64,000 bases of DNA, taken from Melioribacter roseus P3M-2. Its GTDB lineage: Bacteria > Bacteroidota > Ignavibacteria > Ignavibacteriales > Melioribacteraceae. The position numbers were made by a program, and so were the translations under genes. Location of the stretch: positions 992,001 through 1,056,000 of the forward strand of contig NC_018178.1 of NCBI RefSeq assembly GCF_000279145.1, written 5' to 3'. The notes beneath the pieces were generated by a model. The model was not told the DNA's origin. It saw only the letters and a list, made by a program, of their open reading frames with translations, and ran no database searches. The first letter of the stretch is position 1; each line of letters begins with the position of its first letter. Positions 43,386 to 51,293 of the stretch are shown piece by piece.

Positions 43386-44353
43386 TATTTATTTATTCCT
43401 TTATGTGCATTCAATCTTTGCTCTAACATTTCAATTATTACTTTTGTGGTAGTCTTTTTCTTGTTCCCTAATATTGATTTTTTAATTGCATCTGTACAGG
43501 CCAAGACTATTTCAGCGTGACTAAGAGATATGCTTTTATTCAATATTGATTTCCAATCAATTTTTGAAGGTTTAAACGAGCCTAAAGTATTTAATATAAG
43601 TTTCTTTATTTCATCTTCATTGGGTTTATCATAGTATAAAACATCATCAAATCTTCTAAACAATGCCTTATCCAGTAATTTAGGATTGTTAGTTGCAGCA
43701 ATTATAAGACTGTCTGAAGAATCAAGTTCTATGAATTGTAAAAACGAATTAAGCACTCTACGCATCTCACCAACATCATTATCTAATGACCGTTCGCCAC
43801 CTATAGCATCAAACTCATCAAAAAGATATACTCCATGTTCTTTTTCAATCAAATCAAATATCTGTCGTAATTTAGCACTTGTCTCGCCCATGAATTTAGT
43901 AACCAATTTATCTACCTGAATGATATGTAATGGCAGGTGTAATTCATATGCTAAAACTTTTGCGGTCATTGTTTTTCCTGTTCCAGGGGGACCTATCAAT
44001 AGAACTTTCCTTCGATGGCTCAACCCAAACGATTTTAGTTTAGACTGTTGTCTGTATTCTTGAATTACCAAATTTATTCGCTCTTTTAATTCTGAATGTA
44101 TTACTAAAGAATTTTTTGATACTTCAGGTTTCTCCGGCAATACTAACCCTTTTAAGTCTTGCGGGAATCTTAATATTTTAGGGCCACCTTTTTTACGTTC
44201 TAATTCAACTAATTCACGTATAGAATGAGCTAATGCAGCATGCCCTTTTTTTGCTTCGTGAGCAGCTAATTGCAGAGCTATAGTATAAAATCTTTCTGGC
44301 TCATTGCTGAAATGAGATTTAATTAAAGATTTTAATTGTTCTGCAGTTGCCAT
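43385..44353 (-). CDS. AAA ATPase (IetA-like)
   Basis: A 322-residue classical AAA+ protein: Walker A GPPGTGKT (121-128), Walker B YLFDEFDAIG (Asp179/Glu180), sensor 1 IAATNNP and an arginine-finger region FRRFDD. The N-terminal ~80 residues are helical (EQLKSLIKSHFSNEPERFYTIALQLAAHEAKKG), common to ATPases paired with subtilases. It is the first gene behind leader A and drives the protease partner. RBS AAAGGA. Confidence 0.88.
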   Translation of the reverse strand: MATAEQLKSLIKSHFSNEPERFYTIALQLAAHEAKKGHAALAHSIRELVELERKKGGPKILRFPQDLKGLVLPEKPEVSKNSLVIHSELKERINLVIQEYRQQSKLKSFGLSHRRKVLLIGPPGTGKTMTAKVLAYELHLPLHIIQVDKLVTKFMGETSAKLRQIFDLIEKEHGVYLFDEFDAIGGERSLDNDVGEMRRVLNSFLQFIELDSSDSLIIAATNNPKLLDKALFRRFDDVLYYDKPNEDEIKKLILNTLGSFKPSKIDWKSILNKSISLSHAEIVLACTDAIKKSILGNKKKTTTKVIIEMLEQRLNAHKGINK

Positions 44354-44414
44354 TTTATTTTCCTTTTATTTTCCAAAAGTATGAATATTTTATCATTTCT
44401 AAGCATAGTACACA

Positions 44415-44625
44415 ACATAATTCTTGACGTAAAATTTCGTTTTTAATACTAACTTAGCTTTGTAACATCTCCCATTAAACTAATTAATTTTTCATTTTGA
44501 ATTTAATTTGATTAAACAATAATGTCAAAGAAAAACTTATCGTCTGCCGATAACTTCTCCTTTATATAACGTAAAACCGGGAACAAATGAAACAAGAATT
44601 TCCCGATGCTTATATGTCACGCCTC
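44415..44625. repeat. Leader repeat A
   Basis: Direct repeat of leader B (48181-48395): near-identical over the central ~150 bp and similar elsewhere. It contains ACATAATTC at the gene-proximal edge, the promoter, the palindrome TTATCG-N5-CGATAA at 44537-44553, and AACAAATGAAACAAGAATTTC next to the hairpin repeats. It precedes the AAA/subtilase genes. Confidence 0.85.
44500..44528 (-). promoter_or_regulatory. Array promoter in leader A
   Basis: On the - strand TTGACA (44523-44528), 17-nt spacer, TAAATT (44500-44505). It points at the AAA ATPase gene, about 140 bp before its ATG, and is identical in leader B. The palindrome at 44537-44553 lies 8 bp upstream of the -35. Confidence 0.65.
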
Positions 44626-44782
44626 CGAGGTTTGTGTGTGGCAAAAATCTTTGCTCAATATTTTTTTTCTTATTTCATTATTGTCCGGCTATTGCTCAGA
44701 ACAAAACATAAACCCGGAGGGTTGACATTACTGTAGACACAGAATCATCAATCATAGACAAAACCCGGGACGGGTGACATAA
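44617..44782. repeat. Hairpin-repeat block R2
   Basis: One composite unit like those of R1: ACGCCTCCGAGGT (a changed but still partly paired version of the C4/G4 hairpin), AACCCGGAGGGTT, TTGACATTACTGTAGACAC and AACCCGGGACGGGTGACAT. It separates the two arrays. Confidence 0.85.
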
Positions 44783-44828
44783 TAATTTCCCGAAGCAGAA
44801 TGATGTCATATCAACGCGAAAATATTTA

Positions 44829-45218
44829 TCATATATTTTTTAAGTTACTCAGTCCTCTCCAAATTACCTTCCACAAGCCCTGACGGCGCTCAAAAATCAA
44901 AATATCCGTTCCCGTTTCGTGATATGTATTGTTATTCTGTTCGTATTTCATTTCAAAGTCATAAGTTACAACGGCTGTATTTGCAAACAGTTGGACTGCC
45001 GGATTGCTCTCATTGTATATGAGGACTTTTGAGTTATTCATAAAATCAATATATGTCCGAATACAGTTGTCTTTGCCAATGATTTGACGTTTGAAATCAG
45101 GACTATTAAACACAACATTTTGGTCAAAAAAATCCGAAAGTTCTAACGGGTTTCCTCTGTGCCAACAGTTGTTGATTTTTCGGATTAGTTTCCAAAGCTG
45201 TTTTTGGTCTTTGTTCAA
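44829..45218 (-). CDS. SnoaL/DUF4440-like small protein
   Basis: A 129-residue NTF2-like fold protein: WHRGNPLELSDFFDQNVVFNSPD, a central IIGKDNCIRTYIDFMNNS and a C-terminal TGTDILIFERRQGLWKVIWRGLS, which is the usual DUF4440/SnoaL ending. The frame is open to 45338, but its first part runs through repeat E4; the TTG at 45218 preceded by GCGAGGAAA gives a sensible start. Ketosteroid-isomerase-like folds have many functions, so activity cannot be assigned. It is the last gene of the right array. Confidence 0.7.
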   Translation of the reverse strand: MNKDQKQLWKLIRKINNCWHRGNPLELSDFFDQNVVFNSPDFKRQIIGKDNCIRTYIDFMNNSKVLIYNESNPAVQLFANTAVVTYDFEMKYEQNNNTYHETGTDILIFERRQGLWKVIWRGLSNLKNI

Positions 45219-45304
45219 TGTCGTTTCCTCGCTTATATTTTTACTTGTTAAAAATTGATAATGCTGCTGTCCGGTTATTATGTCGTCAGAGTATGACCTC
45301 TCAT

Positions 45305-45430
45305 AGTTTCGGCTATGAGTAGTTGCGAGGGTTTGCACTTAATTTTGCAAGGATACACCAAACTGAAAATCGGCAGGAAATCTGACGCTGATGAGTATAA
45401 TCAACTACTTATAGCCATTATTAGTAATTG
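45305..45430 (-). repeat. attC-like inverted repeat E4
   Basis: Arms GGCTATAAGTAGTTG (45402-45416 on the - strand) and CAACTACTCATAGCC (45311-45325) are complementary but for one base, about 75 nt apart. It lies between the PD40 and SnoaL-like genes. GTT/AAC boxes are within the arms rather than at their ends, so the match to attC is looser. Confidence 0.55.
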
Positions 45431-45437
45431 TTTATTT

Positions 45438-46379
45438 TCATTTATGATTAAAAATCACATCAGCATTTACCCAATACACCTCTCCTTTGGTTACTCCTTT
45501 CCATCCGCTATTTGGAGGATTACTATACCTTTTTGAAAAGAAAAAGTACTTACCGTCTGGAGACATATAAGGACAGAAGTAAATCCAGTCTTCGACTATA
45601 GGTTCGCCAAGGTCAAAATAAGAAGGTGTTTGCCATATGTTGTTTTTTTTAAATGATACAGCAAATCCTTTTTCGTCAGTATAAGTATTCATAGTGATTA
45701 AAAAGCTTTCATCCGGTGAAACATAAGTACTTCTTTCATTTTTTTCTGAATTAACTTTTGAACCAATATTTACGGGTGTGTCAAACTTCCCGTCACCTAA
45801 ATATTGAGCTCGGTAAATATCACGTTTTCCAAAACTATCTGGGCGGTCGGATGTAAAGTATAGACTCCCATCTGCTACAACTACTGGGTATGATTCTGCG
45901 TATTCATCAGTTGATACAGGGTATTCAACCTTTGAGGCTATTTGCCATTCACCATTTATTTTTTGACTTTTGTATATATTTGGTTTGGAGTCGTTTGAGC
46001 GTTCTTCAGGGCTAATACCGAGGAAATACATCGTATTGCCATCTTGAGTAATTGAAGGGTCAATAGCTACAGATTTAGCATCTTGGTTAGAATACAGTTG
46101 AATGGGGCGGGGCTCAGTCCAATTTCCATTAATTAATTCAGAATGATGTATAACAAAGCTTCCATCAATAATTCTCGTAAAAAATAATTCAGTGAAAGAA
46201 GAGTTAAAAACCGTATTGATTTCTATACTATCTGTGTTAATAATTGACGGGGCAAATAATTCAGGGGTGTCGCCCGGGGGTTTTTGACCTAAATAGGATT
46301 TATCCGAGTTAATAGAGTTGTAACTATGTAAAACAAAAGATACTCCAATTATTGATAAGAAATAATACCTTATGGTCAT
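45438..46379 (-). CDS. Secreted PD40/TolB-like beta-propeller protein
   Basis: A 313-residue protein with an N-terminal hydrophobic segment (YYFLSIIGVSFVLHSY) and repeated WD40-like PD40 motifs: ITQDGNTMYFLG, VVADGSLYFTSDRPDSFGKRDIY, VSPDESFLITMNT and MSPDGKYFFFSKR. PD40 propellers are usually periplasmic binding or scaffold domains. Its presence in a cassette-like array is not explained by a defence role. RBS GAAGG. Confidence 0.78.
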   Translation of the reverse strand: MTIRYYFLSIIGVSFVLHSYNSINSDKSYLGQKPPGDTPELFAPSIINTDSIEINTVFNSSFTELFFTRIIDGSFVIHHSELINGNWTEPRPIQLYSNQDAKSVAIDPSITQDGNTMYFLGISPEERSNDSKPNIYKSQKINGEWQIASKVEYPVSTDEYAESYPVVVADGSLYFTSDRPDSFGKRDIYRAQYLGDGKFDTPVNIGSKVNSEKNERSTYVSPDESFLITMNTYTDEKGFAVSFKKNNIWQTPSYFDLGEPIVEDWIYFCPYMSPDGKYFFFSKRYSNPPNSGWKGVTKGEVYWVNADVIFNHK

Positions 46380-46429
46380 ATAATACCTTCTTTTCGTATT
46401 GTTTGATTTAAATAATTGCCTACGGGAAA

Positions 46430-46542
46430 ATGTTTGCGAATGGTGGGATTAAATTGCACCTCACTTGCCCTACTCACAAAGAAAGTTTTTATAAGGCACA
46501 AAATCCTAAGTTACGCACATTAGCCCGCCTTCTCGCAAACAT
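46430..46542 (-). repeat. attC-like inverted repeat E5
   Basis: On the - strand ATGTTTGCGAGAAGGCGGG near the HEPN gene stop and CCCACCATTCGCAAACAT at the other end: ten outer bases pair perfectly, then inner pairs with bulges. Compact loop of about 70 nt. It separates the HEPN and PD40 genes. Confidence 0.65.
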
Positions 46543-46552
46543 AATATTATCA

Positions 46553-47043
46553 TCAGTTTTCATTACCATTCATTTTTAAAGCCATCTCAAAATCATTCCA
46601 ATTTTTCAAAATATTATTCATAAAATTCCCAATTTTATATGTTAATATTTTAACTCTAAAATTAACATCCTTTTGTGGTGGAGCATCCTCCAAAATTAAA
46701 TATTTTCCAGATAGAGATAATCTTGAGTGAGCAAATGAATTTCTAATTCTTCTAATAAAACTCTTATTTGAATCAGAACTTTCAGATAAATCCAACTCTA
46801 TTTCAAAATCATTTATATCTAGATTTTTTAAAATAAATTCGTCATATATCTTAGATTCTGTCGCAAATACAAAAACCATATATCCAAATGAAATTAGTGT
46901 ACCAGCGTTAACAATTGGTCCTCCTTTTATATTTTCAAATTTTCCAAATCTTTTTTAATGGATATTTTTCATCTTTACAGAGCAATAACCACTCATAAGA
47001 TAATAAAGCTGAATATAGTATGTTCTTTTTTTTCTGAGTTCAT
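46553..47043 (-). pseudogene. HEPN-domain protein, broken by two frameshifts
   Basis: An intact-looking 108-codon piece (46553-46879) carries the HEPN motif RRIRNSFAHSRL. Upstream, the reading continues in other frames: ATG at 47043 (MNSEKK), then LLSYEWLLLCKDEKYPLKKIW in a second frame, then KFENIKGGPIVNAGTLISFGY in the frame of the main piece. Each join falls at an A-run (eight A at ~47026-47033; four A near 46940), as expected for slippage. Together the three pieces give one ~160-aa HEPN protein. The gene is therefore probably inactive, unless A-run slippage restores it. Confidence 0.75.
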
Positions 47044-47071
47044 AATTTTTTGTAAAAATTATTTAAAATTG

Positions 47072-47206
47072 ATGTCAACGGTTAGTATATGCAAAGCAGG
47101 CGATTGCGGGCTTCGAACTTATCAAATCGTTACAATGTTGAAGCGGGCTACAACCTTTGCAATTACTACTATTTAGCCTATTTTGTATATACATTGTTAC
47201 CAGCCG
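47072..47206 (-). repeat. attC-like inverted repeat E6
   Basis: On the - strand it opens GGTAACAATGTATATAC with the arm AAAATAGGC and closes with GCCTGCTTTGCATATACTAA then CGTTGACA. AAC/GTT boxes are at the ends. It lies between the nuclease-like gene and the HEPN pseudogene. Confidence 0.6.
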
Positions 47207-47211
47207 TTTTT

Positions 47212-48150
47212 CTATCCTCTAATTTGTAAGCCAATTCTGTCATTGTCTATATACAAGTTCTTTTCTTGCTCTTTATTAATGTCAAAAATGAATGGTTTAA
47301 TATCATTTGTAATACCGTTTTCTGCATAATCTCTAATTGCAGTGGGTAGAATTATCCTAGGTCTGTAATATTCAAGAATTTCAAAATGCCAAAAATGTCT
47401 AAACGGAAATTCCTCAGGGAATAATTTCTCAAAAAGTTTATACGACAATTCAACTTCATAAAATTTTTCTCCCTGAATTTCTATTTCTCTGTAGTTGAAA
47501 TATTTTTCATTTAAAAATTCTGCTAGTCCACTATAATATTGTCGAGTTAGTTTTTTCAATAATTCATTATCGTAAGGAACATTGTCATTATATGGGTCGT
47601 GATATTTACATTGAAAATTATTGTAAAGGTGATAAGAAACACAAGCAACAGAAAAATTAACAGGAATTCTGCCTGTTTGAGATTGTGTTTTGTGAGTTGT
47701 CATATTACCGTGTCCGTCAGAATAACCTTTTGCTTCAATTGCAAATGTTGCGTTATTATTAAAAGCTAATAAATCTGGACGACTACCTTTAATTGACAGG
47801 CCTTTTTTTTTCATTGCTGCTTCATAATTTACTGTGAAAAGCGCATTGTCTATCCTCTTTGCTAAAAAATCAGCGATTGCCTTGCCTGCAAGATTTGAAA
47901 ATTGTCCTTTCTCAGTGGGGTCCGATAGTTGGATAGGAGGTTCTGAAAATCTGTCGTTGTAAAACGCTTGTCTTTGAATGTAACTGCTATAATGAAAAAA
48001 CATAGCAAGTGTCCGAATAAGTTTTTGTGGACGAGGAGCATAACCTTGTCCGGCAATTGCTAAATGTTTTGCAAAAGAAAGTCGTGTCAGACGGTGTGTC
48101 TTATTGGTAATTGTCCCTGCGGAGTCTTTATATTCAACTCGTATGTTCAT
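47212..48150 (-). CDS. PD-(D/E)xK nuclease-like protein
   Basis: A 312-residue protein with a restriction-endonuclease-like core: GSRPDLLAFNN (Asp126) and ATFAIEAKGYSDG (Glu139-Ala-Lys141), preceded by a helix with AGKAIADFLAKRI. This D-(x)n-ExK pattern is classic PD-(D/E)xK. The C-terminal half has no recognised domain. No methyltransferase is next to it, so ordinary type II restriction is not supported; a defence nuclease is likely. It is the first gene behind leader B, analogous to the AAA ATPase behind leader A. Confidence 0.72.
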   Translation of the reverse strand: MNIRVEYKDSAGTITNKTHRLTRLSFAKHLAIAGQGYAPRPQKLIRTLAMFFHYSSYIQRQAFYNDRFSEPPIQLSDPTEKGQFSNLAGKAIADFLAKRIDNALFTVNYEAAMKKKGLSIKGSRPDLLAFNNNATFAIEAKGYSDGHGNMTTHKTQSQTGRIPVNFSVACVSYHLYNNFQCKYHDPYNDNVPYDNELLKKLTRQYYSGLAEFLNEKYFNYREIEIQGEKFYEVELSYKLFEKLFPEEFPFRHFWHFEILEYYRPRIILPTAIRDYAENGITNDIKPFIFDINKEQEKNLYIDNDRIGLQIRG

Positions 48151-48180
48151 TGATTTTCTGTGGTCCTAAAATTGCTGGTA

Positions 48181-48395
48181 ACATAATTCTTTACGTAATA
48201 TTTTGTTTTTATGCTGACTTAAATTTTTAATATTCCCCCTTAAACCGAAAAGTTTCTTTTTGAATTTAATTTGATTAAACAATAATGTCAAAGAAAAACT
48301 TATCGACTGCCGATAACTTCTCCTTTTAGTTGCGTTGCAGTTATAAAACAGAAACAAATGAAACAAGAATTTCCCGATGCTTATATGTCACCCCT
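48181..48395. repeat. Leader repeat B
   Basis: Counterpart of leader A (44415-44625), in the same orientation. It carries the same promoter, the palindrome TTATCG-N5-CGATAA (48300-48316), and AACAAATGAAACAAGAATTTC running into the hairpin repeats of R3. It precedes the PD-(D/E)xK gene. Confidence 0.85.
48263..48291 (-). promoter_or_regulatory. Array promoter in leader B
   Basis: On the - strand TTGACA (48286-48291), 17-nt spacer, TAAATT (48263-48268), about 106 bp before the nuclease gene's ATG. Same sequence as in leader A, with the palindrome 8 bp upstream of the -35. Confidence 0.65.
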
Positions 48396-48745
48396 GCGGG
48401 GTTTGGATTTCTGTCCGGTTTGTCTCGTTACAATCATTTCACCCCTCCGGGGTTCACTTTTGATAAAATTTCTTTGCTCAATATTTTTTTTCTTATTTCA
48501 TTATCATCCGGTATTTGTACAGGGCAAAACATAAACCCGGAGGGTTGATATTACTGTAGACATAGAATTATCAAACAGAGAAAGAACCCGGGACGGGTGA
48601 CATGATGTTTTACGGCGATTGCTATGTCACCCCTGCGGGGTTTCTGTTTGTGTCAGGGTTGTTTTGTTACAATCATTTCACCCCTTCGGGGTTTTGTTTC
48701 GGGGCTGGCGTTATTTTTTACTATAATGTCGCCTCTGCGGGGTTA
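48386..48745. repeat. Hairpin-repeat block R3 (right end of island)
   Basis: Composite repeat like R1: CACCCCTGCGGGGTT, CACCCCTCCGGGGTT, AACCCGGAGGGTT, TTGATATTACTGTAGACAT (one change from R1), AACCCGGGACGGGTGACAT, and three further C4/G4 hairpins, including a decayed CGCCTCTGCGGGG. It ends the AT-rich DNA; core-like sequence resumes at about 48760. Short open frames across it (e.g. + strand 48330-48548) are treated as spurious. Confidence 0.85.
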
Positions 48746-48920
48746 ATATGAAATTTGTGATTTTCTTTATCCGCTTTTGTTAATCACGCGGCTTATAATC
48801 ATTTCTTACGCGAATTAACCGCACCAAACCGTTCCTGGAAATTATTCCCCGCGCTAATTTGCCCATTTCAAAAGAGATTTTATATATTTATAATTCATTT
48901 AAACGGAACGAGAGGCTTTT
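48746..48920. other. Non-coding DNA upstream of the CcmE-like gene
   Basis: Transition back to the core. No promoter could be pinned down; a GAGAGG ribosome site lies just before the ATG at 48921. Confidence 0.35.
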
Positions 48921-49268
48921 ATGAAAATAGAAAAATTAATACTGCCCGTAATGATCGTCGCCGTAATCGCGGCGCTTTATTTTACTTACTTCAGTCCGAA
49001 AGACGATCTCGGACTCTTTTCGGACTTCGACAAAAACAGCAACGTAAACAGGGATATAATTGTAAAAGTAATTCACGACAAAGGATTCTTTGTCGATCAG
49101 GCTTCGGGCGGTACGGTTTTCTACGTCGAGGATAAAGCCGGCGTTCAAATGAAAGTCGTCGGCCCGATTTCATTGCCGCCCGGCATGGACGTAACAAACA
49201 GAGTAACTTTGAGAGGACATTTGCACGACGGCTATTTTCACGCCGCCGAGGTAAGGATAAGAAACTAA
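48921..49268 (+). CDS. Membrane-anchored OB-fold protein, CcmE-like
   Basis: A 115-residue protein with one N-terminal helix ([19 protein letters not shown]) and an OB-type beta domain ([57 protein letters not shown]) reminiscent of the haem chaperone CcmE. However, it lacks the haem-binding His in the usual VLAKHD context, so haem handling is doubtful. Two bp before uvrB; probably co-transcribed. Confidence 0.55.
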   Translation: MKIEKLILPVMIVAVIAALYFTYFSPKDDLGLFSDFDKNSNVNRDIIVKVIHDKGFFVDQASGGTVFYVEDKAGVQMKVVGPISLPPGMDVTNRVTLRGHLHDGYFHAAEVRIRN

Positions 49269-49270
49269 AG

Positions 49271-51289
49271 ATGGATTTTGAATTAGTTTCCAATTACCGG
49301 CCTTCAGGCGATCAGCCGAAGGCAATCAAGGAATTGGTCGAGGGTCTCAATAAGGGACTGAAACACCAGGTGCTGCTCGGCGTAACGGGCAGCGGGAAAA
49401 CTTATACCATTTCCAACGTAATCAAAGAAGTCAATCGACCGACGCTGATTATATCGCACAACAAAACACTCGCGGCTCAACTCTATTCGGAATTCAAATC
49501 CTTTTTCCCGAATAACGCCGTCGAATTTTTTATCAGTTACTACGATTATTACCAGCCGGAAGCGTACGTCGTTAAAAGGGACCTCTACATTGAAAAAGAT
49601 TTTTCCGTCAACGAGGAAATCGACCGGCTGAGGCTGAAAGCCACAACGGCGTTAATCGAAGGTCGCCGCGACGTGATTATCGTCGCCAGCGTTTCGAGCA
49701 TTTACGGCATCGGAGCGCCAGACGAATACGCCCGGCAAATCTTATTCCTGAAAAAAGGTCAGGAAATCAACCGTAAAAAATTGATGCGCGATCTGATCGA
49801 CATTTATTACACGCGAAACGATATCGAATTTTCGAGAGGAACTTTCAGAGCCCGCGGCGACGTTGTCGAAATCATTCCGGCTTATCAATACGAAGAAGCC
49901 ATTCGAGTCGAATTTTGGGGCGACGAAATCGAACGGATTTCCGTAATCGATTCGATAACGGGCGACACGATACGAGAAGTCGACTCGGCTCCGATCTATC
50001 CGGCTAAGTATTTCGTAACTACGAAAGAGCAAATCAACCGCGCCATCAAATCGATCGAAGAGGAATTGAAAGAACGCCTCCAGTATTTCTGGTCGCAGGA
50101 AAAATACGTCGAAGCGCAGAGACTCGAACAACGAACCCGTTTCGATATCGAAATGATGCGCGAAATCGGTTATTGCTCGGGAATCGAAAATTATTCGCGC
50201 CATATAGACGGCAGACCGCCGGGTTCGCGTCCCTACTGCCTTTTCGACTATTTCCCTAAAGATTATCTTCTGATTGTCGACGAGTCGCACGTTACTATTC
50301 CTCAAATAAGAGGGATGTACAACGGCGACCGCTCCCGGAAAGAAACTCTGGTGGAATACGGCTTTCGACTCCCTTCGGCGCTCGACAACCGTCCTTTGAA
50401 ATTCGAGGAGTTCGAAAATCTCGTTAATCAGGTAATTTACGTCAGCGCCACGCCCGGCGATTACGAACTCGAGAAAAGCGGGGGATCTTACGTTGAACAG
50501 ATTATTCGTCCTACTGGACTCCTCGACCCGGAAATCGAAGTGCGTCCCGTTACCGGTCAGATAGACGATTTAATCGGCGAAATTCGAAAACGCGTCGAAA
50601 AGAGAGAACGAACTTTAGTAACTACGCTTACGAAAAAAATGGCCGAGGATTTGACCGACTACCTCGACAGACTCAATATTAAAGTGCGCTACATCCACAG
50701 CGATATCGACGCGTTGGAACGAGTGGAAATCATACGCGATCTGCGCATCGGGGATTTCGACGTGCTGGTGGGCGTAAACCTGCTTCGCGAAGGACTGGAT
50801 TTGCCAGAAGTTTCGCTCGTGGCAATTCTCGACGCCGACAAGGAAGGCTTCTTAAGAAGCGAACGGTCGTTAATGCAAACAGCCGGCAGAACCGCGCGTA
50901 ACGCAAACGGAAAAGTTATAATGTATGCCGACAATATTACCGAATCGATGCGAAAAACGATTAACGAAACCAACCGCCGCAGAAAACTACAGCAGGAATA
51001 CAACGAGAAACACGGCGTCACTCCCCAAACCATTTATAAAAGCGTCGAAGAAATTCTCAATTCGACTTCCATTGCAGACGTCCGCAAAAAAGAGAGCGAG
51101 TCGACCGAAGCTTCAATGCTTAAAGTGGTCGAGCCGGTAATCAAATACATGACCGACGAGCAGAAGAAAGAATTGATCGAACAGATGACCGAAGAGATGC
51201 ACGCTGCGGCAAAAGACCTCGAATTCGAACGCGCCGCTTTTCTGAGAGATGAAATCGAAAAACTGAAAAAAACCATCAAAGAAAAATGA
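49271..51289 (+). CDS. uvrB: UvrB, excinuclease ABC subunit B
   Basis: The damage-verifying helicase subunit of nucleotide excision repair (672 aa, normal length). Walker A GVTGSGKT with Lys43; the beta-hairpin region [20 protein letters not shown] Walker B; helicase motifs [45 protein letters not shown] and [10 protein letters not shown]-terminal UVR motif ([24 protein letters not shown]) for UvrC binding. Complete and intact. Confidence 0.97.
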   Translation: MDFELVSNYRPSGDQPKAIKELVEGLNKGLKHQVLLGVTGSGKTYTISNVIKEVNRPTLIISHNKTLAAQLYSEFKSFFPNNAVEFFISYYDYYQPEAYVVKRDLYIEKDFSVNEEIDRLRLKATTALIEGRRDVIIVASVSSIYGIGAPDEYARQILFLKKGQEINRKKLMRDLIDIYYTRNDIEFSRGTFRARGDVVEIIPAYQYEEAIRVEFWGDEIERISVIDSITGDTIREVDSAPIYPAKYFVTTKEQINRAIKSIEEELKERLQYFWSQEKYVEAQRLEQRTRFDIEMMREIGYCSGIENYSRHIDGRPPGSRPYCLFDYFPKDYLLIVDESHVTIPQIRGMYNGDRSRKETLVEYGFRLPSALDNRPLKFEEFENLVNQVIYVSATPGDYELEKSGGSYVEQIIRPTGLLDPEIEVRPVTGQIDDLIGEIRKRVEKRERTLVTTLTKKMAEDLTDYLDRLNIKVRYIHSDIDALERVEIIRDLRIGDFDVLVGVNLLREGLDLPEVSLVAILDADKEGFLRSERSLMQTAGRTARNANGKVIMYADNITESMRKTINETNRRRKLQQEYNEKHGVTPQTIYKSVEEILNSTSIADVRKKESESTEASMLKVVEPVIKYMTDEQKKELIEQMTEEMHAAAKDLEFERAAFLRDEIEKLKKTIKEK

Positions 51290-51293
51290 GGTT

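Noticed and set aside
46958-47176. + strand open frame of 72 codons
   Set aside because: Overlaps the broken HEPN gene and repeat E6 in the opposite direction; no RBS.
48330-48548. + strand open frame of 72 codons in the hairpin block
   Set aside because: Covers repeat units only; similar frames occur in the other blocks, so it is a by-product of the repeats.
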